DNA of 8,493 nucleotides from Alphaproteobacteria bacterium (lineage in GTDB: Bacteria; Pseudomonadota; Alphaproteobacteria; Rs-D84): NCBI GenBank assembly GCA_017936185.1, contig JAGBGA010000048.1, positions 1 through 8,493 on the forward strand. Direction: 5' to 3'. The notes beneath the pieces were generated by a model, which saw only the letters and a list, made by a program, of their open reading frames with translations, was not told the origin of the DNA and ran no database searches. A program made the translations under genes and the position numbers. The number at the start of each line of letters is the position of its first letter. Position 1 is the first letter of the stretch. Below are positions 1 through 6,475 of this stretch, piece by piece.

Positions 1-2
1 CA

Positions 3-92
3 CGCGCCCCAGGTCTTTATTCCGACGCTAATGCAAGGGTCATCACACCCCATCATGGCAACACACCACGACACAATTATTTTAACAAATAA
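3..92 (+). CDS. possible 3' tail of a rightward gene cut by the window edge
   Basis: An open frame enters from the left edge and ends with TAA at 90-92, giving 29 residues that finish in HNYFNK. It ends about 20 bp before a hairpin that has a T run on both sides, as expected for a terminator shared by two convergent genes. The fragment is too short to assign to a family. Other frames are also open here: another plus-strand frame stops at 29-31, and a minus-strand frame beginning at the ATG at 56-54 runs off the edge. The call rests on position rather than protein similarity and is weak. Confidence 0.25.
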   Translation, partial: RAPGLYSDANARVITPHHGNTPRHNYFNK

Positions 93-111
93 CATGAATA
101 AATGCAAACAT

Positions 112-141
112 AAAAAATCCCCCAACCGGGGGAATTTTTTT
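112..141 (-). terminator. intrinsic terminator, probably bidirectional
   Basis: A stem of five C (119-123) pairs with five G (128-132) around the four-base loop AACC, with one further T-A pair outside. On the minus strand the hairpin is followed by six U (bases 117-112), right after the stop codon of the DUF1015 gene at 140-142. On the plus strand it is followed by seven T (135-141), so it could also stop transcription arriving from the left edge. Confidence 0.85.
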
Positions 142-1378
142 ACGATAATTTATGAATTACCAATCCACTGCGCAACTTTGGTTCAAACCAAGTCGTCTTT
201 GGTGGCATGATATTCCCGGTATCTGCAATATCAATAATTTGACGCATCGTAACCGGATAAAGCGCAAACGCCGCAACCATTTCACCACTGTCTACGCGTT
301 TTTGCAATTCGCCAAGTCCACGAATTCCACCAACAAAGTCGATACGCTTGGACGTACGCAAATCGCCAAGATTCAAAATCTTGTCAAACACCAAATTCGA
401 CAGCACCGTTACATCCAATACACCAATCGGATCGTTATCGTCATATGTACCTGGCTTTGCGGTCAATGAATACCATTTACCATCCAAATACATACCAAAG
501 TTATGAAGTGCATTTGGCTTGTAAATATCGGCGCCCATTTCCACAACATCAAACGATTCGGACAACTTGCCCAAGAATTCGTCTGCCGTCAATCCATTCA
601 AATCGCGCACAACGCGGTTATAGTCAATAATTTTCAATTGGCTTTCTGGGAAAATCACCGCCAAGAAAAAGTTATATTCTTCATCACCTGTATGATTTGG
701 ATTTGCCGCGCGTTTTTCTGCACCAACCAATGCCGCCGCCGCCGTACGATGGTGACCGTCTGCAACATAAAGGGCCGGAATTTCTGCAAATATTTCTGTA
801 ATACGTGCATTTACCGCCGCATCACGAATCGCCCAGAACGTGTGTCCAAAGCCATCTTCGGCAACAAAGTCATATTCTGGTTCTTGATTTTTCACAATAT
901 TTTCGACGATTTGATTCATTTCATCGACATCGGGATATGCAAAGAACACCGGTTCAATATTTGCATTTTGTATACGAACATGAATCATGCGGTCTTCTTC
1001 TTTGTCTTTACGTGTTAATTCATGCTTTTTAATTTTACCGGTCATATAGTCATCAACATTTGCTGCCGCGACCAATCCATATTGTGTACGTCCATCCATT
1101 GTTTGTGCATATACATAATACATTTCTGTTTCATCTTGCACCAACCATCCGCGTTCTTGCCACAATTGAAAATTTTCAACGGCTTTGTCATATACCGGTT
1201 GGGAATGTTCATCGGCAATTGGGTCAAAATCGATTTCCGGCTTGATAATATGCAACAGTGATTTTTCCCCTGCTTCGGCCTTGGCTTCGACAGAATTCAG
1301 CACGTCATACGGACGCGACGCCACTTCGGCGGCCAAATCTTTTGGTGGTCTGACGCCTGCGAATGGTTTAATTTTCAT
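140..1378 (-). CDS. DUF1015 (COG4198) family protein
   Basis: A 412-residue cytoplasmic protein that I assign to the DUF1015 family from its overall pattern. The N-terminus MKIKPFAGVRPP leads into RPYDV (residues 22-26). A charged block at about 115-131 contains HELTRKDKEEDR. The hallmark ADGHHR sits at 206-211, YNRVV at 253-257, and the family-typical end KTTWFEPKLRSGLVIHKL is present. Length is normal for the family and no signal peptide or membrane helix is seen. The biochemical role is not established to my knowledge. The DGHHR motif recalls the ParB/SerK nucleotide-binding fold, so a small-molecule kinase role is possible but inferred. The ATG start has an AAAGGAG site (1390-1384) five bases upstream. 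It appears monocistronic: its own promoter lies in the 134-bp divergent gap and a hairpin terminator overlaps its stop codon. Confidence 0.88.
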   Translation of the reverse strand: MKIKPFAGVRPPKDLAAEVASRPYDVLNSVEAKAEAGEKSLLHIIKPEIDFDPIADEHSQPVYDKAVENFQLWQERGWLVQDETEMYYVYAQTMDGRTQYGLVAAANVDDYMTGKIKKHELTRKDKEEDRMIHVRIQNANIEPVFFAYPDVDEMNQIVENIVKNQEPEYDFVAEDGFGHTFWAIRDAAVNARITEIFAEIPALYVADGHHRTAAAALVGAEKRAANPNHTGDEEYNFFLAVIFPESQLKIIDYNRVVRDLNGLTADEFLGKLSESFDVVEMGADIYKPNALHNFGMYLDGKWYSLTAKPGTYDDNDPIGVLDVTVLSNLVFDKILNLGDLRTSKRIDFVGGIRGLGELQKRVDSGEMVAAFALYPVTMRQIIDIADTGNIMPPKTTWFEPKLRSGLVIHKLS

Positions 1379-1421
1379 GTAATCTCCTTTTTACATATGG
1401 GTTTCAAAACAAGACGTATGA

Positions 1422-1449
1422 ATTATATCGGCAAAAACCCAAAAGGCAA
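1422..1449 (-). promoter_or_regulatory. sigma70-like promoter of the DUF1015 gene
   Basis: Reading leftward, a perfect TATAAT lies at 1427-1422 with TTGCCT (4 of 6 to consensus) at 1449-1444, spaced 16 bp apart. This predicts a leader of roughly 36 bases before the ATG at 1378. It stands back to back with the rightward promoter at 1462-1490, so one regulator could act on both. No operator repeat was seen between them. Confidence 0.6.
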
Positions 1450-1461
1450 CAACAAAAAGAC

Positions 1462-1490
1462 TTGACTTTTTTTATTTTTTGTACTATATT
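1462..1490 (+). promoter_or_regulatory. sigma70-like promoter of the 133-residue membrane protein gene
   Basis: TTGACT (1462-1467) and TATATT (1485-1490) are separated by exactly 17 bp, and each has one mismatch to consensus. Transcription should begin near 1496-1498, leaving a leader of about 16 bases that carries only the ribosome binding site. An upstream in-frame ATG at 1462 lies inside this -35 box and cannot be the start of an mRNA made from it. Confidence 0.7.
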
Positions 1491-1512
1491 ACAAACAGCA
1501 AAGGAGAATAAC

Positions 1513-1914
1513 ATGACAAAAAAAGAAATCTTAGAAAACGCAAAAAAAGTTATTACCGACACATTACGCGGTACTGCATATGGTGTGATATTAACAAGTG
1601 CGGCAATTTCCGCAACTGGCCTTGTCGGGCATTATGCAAAATTTCTAAATGCTGAAAATATAAAAGACTATTCTTTAACACATCGTTTTGAAACAATGTA
1701 TTGTTTTGACGTACCAACAGAACATCAATATTACCATGAACAAAAATGCAATTACCAACACATCGGGCAACACAACTGCTATAAACAAAAATATTATATT
1801 GCCAACGCATACTTAACATACCTGTTAATCGCAGGTGGCGCGGCACTTGGCGCAACAACGGGTGGGATTAAATCAATCATTAATCAAACACGTCAAAATA
1901 AACATACGGTATAA
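1513..1914 (+). CDS. small two-helix membrane protein with His/Cys-rich loop, unknown family
   Basis: A 133-residue protein that I do not recognise. The start at 1513 is chosen because AGGAG (1502-1506) lies six bases upstream and the promoter ends at 1490. Two hydrophobic, glycine/alanine-rich segments at about residues 20-42 and 100-119 are likely membrane helices. Both termini are basic (MTKKEILENAKK and KSIINQTRQNK), so the positive-inside rule puts both ends in the cytoplasm and the roughly 55-residue loop outside it. That loop carries Cys64, His71, His75, Cys79, His83, His87 and Cys89. Five of these (71, 75, 79, 83, 87) are spaced exactly four residues apart. Metal binding or disulfide formation is inference. 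The stop codon abuts that of the convergent gene, with no terminator visible between them. Confidence 0.75.
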   Translation: MTKKEILENAKKVITDTLRGTAYGVILTSAAISATGLVGHYAKFLNAENIKDYSLTHRFETMYCFDVPTEHQYYHEQKCNYQHIGQHNCYKQKYYIANAYLTYLLIAGGAALGATTGGIKSIINQTRQNKHTV

Positions 1915-3157
1915 CTATAAACCTAATTTATTCGATTGATACTTGTACCCCAATTCCCACGCCCTTTTTACACCTTGTGATTCTGGCGCACCATTATCCT
2001 TCTTTGACAATAAATCCGCAGCCGCAGACGTAACATCACGACCGAACGCAGATATTTTTTGAACCATACCGAACAAAAAGTGCCCTGACCAATCAAAGGT
2101 TGCAAATTTACCATCCAATATCACCCCATTTGTATGCACATCAGAAGCTTCTTGTCCTTGGAATTTACAATATTTTACTATATCTTGCTTGTTTTTAATA
2201 TCATAGTCCCCACCTGTCGCAGATTCCCACGCATGATTAAGCGAATACCAAGGGGTATTTTTATGCTCGTCCGCCATACCAGAAACAATATTTGTAATAT
2301 CATAATCCGGACACAAAAAGGAATTGTTATAAATCCCGCGCAAATCCCCCTTTTCCAAATCCATAAACATATCATTTGTCCATGTATGATAGTTCTTTAA
2401 TGGTTCTATTTTATAATCACCATCAATATATTCTACCAACCATACCCGCGTGTTATTATCACTTTCATTCGACGCATGATTAATTGTACCATCGGACTTT
2501 CTGTAATCGTCCGCCAACACCACATCAAGCACTGAATACATCATTTTGTCTTTTACCTTTCCAACATATGTTCCAGGATCTACAAAATTTTTGGTTCTTT
2601 TTAAAAACCTATTTTGATTTTCTATCAGCGTAGAAATAAACACATTACATCCATTTTCTGCCCATCCTGTCCCAGAAAACAACCATGGCATGCATGTAAA
2701 AACTGCACCAACATAGTTTTTTTCACCACACCAAGTATAAGGGTAACCTTTCTCATCGGCACCTCCTTTACACACTTGTTTTGGATATTTGCACGAAAAA
2801 CTGGAAGTCCTGTCTATATGATGAAAAGAATGTGACATAGTAACACAACGTGATGTTAATTCTGCAATACTTGCAACCCCATCATTACTAACCAAAAATT
2901 CACCAATCCCCGAAAAGTCGGTCTTGTCTGTCTTTGAACAGTTATGAAACATCGCTTCATAAGTATCTGCAAGCGCCCGATATGACCAAACAATTGGTTT
3001 CTTATAAGAATTACAATGCCTTTCAGTAATCCCACTAATCTGCTTCAGCATATTTGCAGGTTTAAGTTCTGGCCTTTTTTCACCAGAATACGGCGCTTCG
3101 CCAAAACATGGCATCAAGAACAAGCAAAAAAAAACACAAAACAATCATTTTTTTCAT
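1915..3157 (-). CDS. secreted cysteine-rich protein of unknown family, apparent frameshift in its signal peptide
   Basis: I do not recognise this protein. The main frame (stop TAG at 1917-1915) gives about 409 residues if read from a TTG at 3144. A better start is the ATG at 3157: AGGAGG (3175-3170) lies 12 bases upstream and the ATG comes one base after the stop of the preceding gene. From that ATG the reading is MKKMIVLCFF and then leaves the main frame at a run of nine T (3134-3126 on the coding strand). With eight T it would read straight into CLFLMPCFGEAPYS, a normal signal peptide, and the protein would be 413 residues. The main frame has ten cysteines after this leader, eight of them in the first 170 residues, which suggests an extracytoplasmic disulfide-bonded domain. 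No enzyme motif was found. Alternatives are phase variation, transcriptional slippage, a sequencing error or a decaying gene. The next in-frame ATG (3114) would remove the signal peptide. Confidence 0.7.
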
Positions 3158-3158
3158 A

Positions 3159-4154
3159 TTACTGTAATGCCTCCTGACATTTATCCGATATTTCCGATGC
3201 ACGTTTCAGCGTTTTTATTTGTGTCGCATTAAACACCAAGGCGACACCACTGGCCACAGTTGTCCCACCCGCCAAAACATTTGCCGCCGTATTAAGATTT
3301 TTTTCTTTTGCCTTACCCGCATCTGTATCGTTGGCGCGCACACCGCCTGAATTTGCAACTGCACTGGTTATTGTTCCAACCACCCCCAATCCGGCACCAA
3401 TACCACTGGACACAGTTGCACCGGTTGACTTTTTATTAATACTTGTAACATCAACCATTGACCATTCTTCACATGCACGATATATATTTTCCGCGCGTTG
3501 AACATCTGGATTTATACTTCCCAACGATACACGCGCCTGTCCCAGCGCATTTGACAATTCCTTAACCGCCCCAAGACATGAATCAACCCACACCTTTAAA
3601 TCACCGTCAATACGATTGGTTCCCGCAATTGCCACCCCTGCAATATTTGTAGCCGTTGCTGCCGCCAATGTTCCTGTTCTTACATTCCCCAACACAACAG
3701 ATTTTTTGTTTAACCTTTCAAGTTCTGCTTTCTTGGCTTCGATATCTGCATTTGTAACAACTTGCGCATCTTGCGCATCATCCTGCACTTCCCAAAAATC
3801 GGTAACGTCTGGCGCAGTAACATCAATATATTCAAATTTCGATGAATCTTGCCCCACCGCAGCCATACGCAATTCTTCCAAATCATCGGCAATTTCAGAC
3901 GCCAATTTTTCTGCTTCACTGTCAACCCCAGATTTTGCGATACCGGCCCCAAGCCCACCCCCAGCAGCGACCGTTCCAACCGCTGTAACCGCCGTATTAA
4001 TACCCGCCATTGTTTTCATACGGTTTAATTCATCACTTATTCCAACGCACGCACTACGAAGATTTTCTATTGCGACGTTCAATTCTGCTGTATTCGCATT
4101 CACAGCACCCACCACACAACAAAATAATAAAGCAACCTGTATTTTTCTTATCAT
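3159..4154 (-). CDS. secreted protein with duplicated glycine-rich hydrophobic segments, unknown family
   Basis: A 331-residue protein with a clear signal peptide: MIRK, then a hydrophobic core at 5-17, with likely cleavage after VNA at residue 20. The mature part has four cysteines (36, 193, 228, 326). Between them are four Gly/Ala/Val/Thr-rich hydrophobic segments at about 52-73, 153-177, 245-267 and 288-309, joined by charged helical stretches. The order Cys, two segments, Cys occurs twice (36-193 and 228-326), which suggests an internal duplication. The segments look like membrane-inserting or glycine-zipper helices, so an outer-envelope or pore-type role is possible but not shown. An AAGG site (4166-4163) lies eight bases before the ATG. 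It is the first gene of a pair; the second begins one base after its stop codon. I do not recognise the family. Confidence 0.75.
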   Translation of the reverse strand: MIRKIQVALLFCCVVGAVNANTAELNVAIENLRSACVGISDELNRMKTMAGINTAVTAVGTVAAGGGLGAGIAKSGVDSEAEKLASEIADDLEELRMAAVGQDSSKFEYIDVTAPDVTDFWEVQDDAQDAQVVTNADIEAKKAELERLNKKSVVLGNVRTGTLAAATATNIAGVAIAGTNRIDGDLKVWVDSCLGAVKELSNALGQARVSLGSINPDVQRAENIYRACEEWSMVDVTSINKKSTGATVSSGIGAGLGVVGTITSAVANSGGVRANDTDAGKAKEKNLNTAANVLAGGTTVASGVALVFNATQIKTLKRASEISDKCQEALQ

Positions 4155-4172
4155 TTCAAAAACCTTGCAGAT

Positions 4173-4181
4173 ATTATATCA
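4173..4181 (-). promoter_or_regulatory. extended -10 promoter of the secreted-protein pair
   Basis: In the 54-bp gap after pgk, the minus strand carries TG-A-TATAAT (4181-4173), a perfect extended -10. No convincing -35 lies 16-18 bp upstream, which is usual for extended -10 promoters. The predicted start near 4166 would place it close to the ribosome binding site, so the leader is very short. The surrounding 15 bases (4184-4170) recur with one mismatch at 6440-6454. Confidence 0.6.
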
Positions 4182-4208
4182 CAAAAGAATCCCAACACGA
4201 AAGACTTT

Positions 4209-5378
4209 TTACATATCTTCAAGTATTGCGATTCCCGGCAACGTGCGCCCTTCTATAAATTCCAAGAACGCGCCACCACCGGTTGAAACATATGTAATAT
4301 CATCTTTGACCCCGCACGCTTCCAATGCAGCGACCGTATCGCCCCCCCCGACAATACTTTCCAACTTTCCGGCCCGCGTCTGTTCGGCGATTGCATTTGC
4401 CAACGCGAACGAACCATACGACCATGTTGGCATCCATTCTGCCATTCCGACCGTACCATTCCAAATAACCGTCTTGGCTTTTTTTATTTCTGCCACATCA
4501 CGTTCGGTTGTTTTTATCCCCGCATCAATAATAACGTCATCATCTTGGATTTGTGTAAAGTCTTTATTTTCACGCACCGCATCGCGTTCAAAGACCTTGG
4601 CCACACCTTTATCAAGTGGCAACAGCACCCGACAGTTATTTTCACGTGCATATTCCAATATTTCCAACGCCGTTTCTTTTTGATCGGCTTCATAAAGCGA
4701 ATTTCCAACCCGCCCCCCCATCGCAAAGTTAAACGTCGTTCCCAACGCACCACCAATAATCAGTGTATCTGACAACTTTGCCAACGCTTTCAGCACGCCG
4801 ATTTTTGTTGAAACCTTGCTTCCTGCGACGATTGACACCAATGGTCGCGCTGGATTTTCCATTACTGCATTTAAATGTTCAATTTCCGATGCCAACAGTA
4901 TCCCTGCATACGACGGCAATATTTCTGCGACGCCAACGGTACTGGCATGTGCGCGATGCGACACCGCGAACGCATCATTCACGAACAAGTCAAATCCACG
5001 CGCCAATTGCGCCGAAAAAGCCGGGTCATTTTTTTCTTCTCCTGGGTAAAATCGCACATTTTCCAACATCACCAAGTCGCCATCACGCATATCACCCAAG
5101 AATTCTTTATCAAGACAATCTGGAATCAATCTTATTCCCAAATATTTTGCGATTGGCGCCAAAGTATATTCCATATTACGCACACCTTTTGGTCGCCCAC
5201 GATGCGCCACAATAACGACACGCGCCCCCGCATTACACAGCATTTTTATCGTCGGCATACTTTGTTCGATACGAAATGCGTCTGTAATTTCACCATCAAC
5301 AATTTGGACATTAAAGTCATCACGCAACAACACATATTTTCCACGAACATCCACCCCATTAATCGTACGAATTTTCAT
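4209..5378 (-). CDS. pgk: phosphoglycerate kinase
   Basis: Catalyses reversible phosphoryl transfer between 1,3-bisphosphoglycerate and ADP in glycolysis, in the cytoplasm. The 389 residues match the usual bacterial length. The N-terminal domain has RDDFNV (19-24), the basic-patch residues R36, H59, R62, R109 and R142 in their family contexts, and NDAFAVSHRAHASTVG (134-149). The C-terminal nucleotide domain has GSKVSTKIG (186-194), with lysines 188 and 192 at the positions of the conserved pair, then GGGDT (344-348) and STGGGAFLEFIEG (365-377). Two departures from consensus are visible: HRGRP where HLGRP is usual, and NGTVG (307-311) where NGPxG is usual. The ATG start has an AGGA site about six bases upstream. 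It overlaps the end of rnhB by 20 bp and is probably cotranscribed and translationally coupled with it. No terminator was found downstream. Confidence 0.97.
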   Translation of the reverse strand: MKIRTINGVDVRGKYVLLRDDFNVQIVDGEITDAFRIEQSMPTIKMLCNAGARVVIVAHRGRPKGVRNMEYTLAPIAKYLGIRLIPDCLDKEFLGDMRDGDLVMLENVRFYPGEEKNDPAFSAQLARGFDLFVNDAFAVSHRAHASTVGVAEILPSYAGILLASEIEHLNAVMENPARPLVSIVAGSKVSTKIGVLKALAKLSDTLIIGGALGTTFNFAMGGRVGNSLYEADQKETALEILEYARENNCRVLLPLDKGVAKVFERDAVRENKDFTQIQDDDVIIDAGIKTTERDVAEIKKAKTVIWNGTVGMAEWMPTWSYGSFALANAIAEQTRAGKLESIVGGGDTVAALEACGVKDDITYVSTGGGAFLEFIEGRTLPGIAILEDM

Positions 5379-5997
5379 TTTTAATCCTTTCCTTTATCGG
5401 TCCAAAGCTTTTTCGATAATGACAATTTATACCATATTTATCAATTGCCTGTAAATGGGTTTTTGTTGGATACCCTGCATTTTTATCCCACCCATATTGT
5501 GGAAATTGTTTTGCCAAATCCGCCATAATTCTGTCACGTGTTTCTTTGGCAACGATTGACGCCGCGGCGATTGAAATTGATTTTGCATCCCCTTTGACGA
5601 CGGGCGCGCCATGCAAATCGTGCGGCAACCTGTTCCCGTCTACAAGGCAAAATTGCGCCACATACTTTAATTTTTTCACTGCACGCGTCATTGCCAACAT
5701 TGACGCCCAAAGAATATTCATTTCATCAATTTCCGTTGGACTGGATTCTGCGACGGCCCATATAGTATTTTTTGTTATCCATTCATATGCCACCGCCCGT
5801 TGATGTGGTGTCATTTGTTTTGAATCGCGAATAACAACCGGTATTTCAACATTTCGATTTGGGAACACGACCGCCGCCGCCACCACCGGCCCACAAAGTG
5901 GACCGCGCCCTGCTTCATCAACGCCGGCAACCAATTCGACCCCCGACGCATTTTCAAGACAAAAGTCTGGAACATCCTTTTTCATACGTTTCAGCAT
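5359..5997 (-). CDS. rnhB: ribonuclease HII
   Basis: Cuts the RNA strand of RNA-DNA hybrids and initiates removal of single ribonucleotides misincorporated in DNA. Numbered from the ATG at 5997 (212 residues, normal for the family), the motif GVDEAGRGPLCGPVVAAAVV holds the first two acidic catalytic residues, D27 and E28. VDGN gives D120 and GDAKSISIAAASIVAKETRDR gives D137. The spacing matches the RNase HII active site with its GRG substrate-sensing motif. GYPTKTHLQAI and YRKSFGP close the protein; tyrosine replaces the more usual histidine in the last motif. The start is uncertain: an in-frame TTG at 6006 and an ATG at 5985 are alternatives, and none has a strong Shine-Dalgarno site. Its end overlaps the pgk start. 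Confidence 0.95.
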   Translation of the reverse strand: MLKRMKKDVPDFCLENASGVELVAGVDEAGRGPLCGPVVAAAVVFPNRNVEIPVVIRDSKQMTPHQRAVAYEWITKNTIWAVAESSPTEIDEMNILWASMLAMTRAVKKLKYVAQFCLVDGNRLPHDLHGAPVVKGDAKSISIAAASIVAKETRDRIMADLAKQFPQYGWDKNAGYPTKTHLQAIDKYGINCHYRKSFGPIKERIKNENSYD

Positions 5998-6033
5998 AGC
6001 ACCCAAACACCCGAAAATTCAAACACTTTTTAT

Positions 6034-6062
6034 TTGACAAAACACATTTTTGCAATAATAAT
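6034..6062 (+). promoter_or_regulatory. sigma70-like promoter of the 80-residue membrane protein gene
   Basis: A perfect TTGACA (6034-6039) is followed after 17 bp by AATAAT (6057-6062, 5 of 6 to consensus). The predicted start near 6069 is only a few bases before the ATG at 6073. The same bases read leftward give TTGTCA (6040-6035), a possible -35 for rnhB, but I see no good leftward -10 at the right distance, so the rnhB promoter remains unassigned. Confidence 0.65.
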
Positions 6063-6072
6063 TCATCCCACT

Positions 6073-6315
6073 ATGAAAGACAAGAAACCAACTTTTAATT
6101 ACTATGATGGCTTTATAATCGCATACGTTATTTTGAACGGTTTTGCAGTTGGCAACACGATAAAGACAACCACCCACATGATTAACAATGGATACGACAA
6201 CACAACAATGATTTGTTTATTATTGTGGTTGGGGTTAACGGCCCACACCGCCAGACGCATATACCAAACAGAACGCGACAAAAAGAATAACGAAAACAAT
6301 CAAAAGCAGCGTTAA
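6073..6315 (+). CDS. small two-helix membrane protein, unknown family
   Basis: An 80-residue protein that I do not recognise. The frame opens further upstream at a TTG (6034), but that triplet is part of the TTGACA promoter box, so the ATG at 6073 is chosen. There is no Shine-Dalgarno site and the predicted transcript start is only about four bases away, so the mRNA would be nearly leaderless. Two hydrophobic segments at about 13-29 and 45-62 are likely membrane helices separated by a short polar turn (KTTTHMINNGYDN). Both ends are basic, and the tail RRIYQTERDKKNNENNQKQR is highly charged, so both termini should face the cytoplasm. It is transcribed divergently from rnhB. Codon use looks like that of its neighbours. 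Function unknown. Confidence 0.6.
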   Translation: MKDKKPTFNYYDGFIIAYVILNGFAVGNTIKTTTHMINNGYDNTTMICLLLWLGLTAHTARRIYQTERDKKNNENNQKQR

Positions 6316-6439
6316 AAATCCCCCACGCCCCACAAAAAATATCAGCTTCGCAGACTTTTTTATATGCACAAAATGCGTTTGTGTCAACAAATATAAAAAA
6401 GACAATATTTTCATGTTTTTAGTTACAAAAAAAATATCA
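6316..6439. other. non-coding gap upstream of the large secreted-protein gene
   Basis: No credible gene lies in this AT-rich stretch. A C-rich patch (6319-6332) and A/T runs follow the stop of the 80-residue gene, but I could not find a stem followed by a T run, so no terminator is called. Confidence 0.5.
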
Positions 6440-6454
6440 TTGTGATAAAATATC
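6440..6454 (+). promoter_or_regulatory. extended -10 promoter of the large secreted-protein gene
   Basis: TG-A-TAAAAT (6443-6451) is an extended -10 with one mismatch; TTACAA at 6423-6428 is a weak -35 candidate at 17 bp. The element lies in a 15-base stretch nearly identical to the promoter of the leftward secreted pair (4184-4170). It also overlaps the palindrome TATCA-TTG-TGATA (6435-6447), a possible operator. The predicted transcript start is near 6457. Confidence 0.55.
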
Positions 6455-6475
6455 ATAATAATGGAAGGGAATATT

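Noticed and set aside
1..56. Minus-strand open frame starting at the ATG at 56 and running off the left edge
   Set aside because: Only 18 codons are visible, with no ribosome binding site, and a bidirectional hairpin nearby fits a convergent rightward gene better. It cannot be excluded.
503..1018. A 171-codon rightward open frame, with others between 152 and 1382, opposite the DUF1015 gene
   Set aside because: They are shadows of the DUF1015 gene, which has family motifs and a strong ribosome binding site; none of them has a credible start or family pattern.
1462..1512. Upstream in-frame ATG extending the 133-residue protein by 17 residues
   Set aside because: It would begin inside the -35 box, whereas the ATG at 1513 has AGGAG at the right distance.
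3142..3144. TTG at 3144 as the true start of the leftward cysteine-rich gene
   Set aside because: It is 25 bases from the ribosome binding site and removes the basic start of the signal peptide; the ATG at 3157 with a T-run frameshift explains the data better.
4155..4208. Terminator after pgk
   Set aside because: Only a weak partial pairing near the stop codon was seen, with no T run after it on the minus strand.
3616..4683. A 355-codon rightward open frame opposite the secreted-protein gene and pgk
   Set aside because: It lies antisense to two well-supported genes, crosses their intergenic promoter, and its Ser/Thr/Pro/Ala-rich composition is what a reversed coding strand produces.
6034..6072. 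TTG start extending the 80-residue protein by 13 residues
   Set aside because: That TTG is the first triplet of a perfect TTGACA box with a matching -10 downstream.
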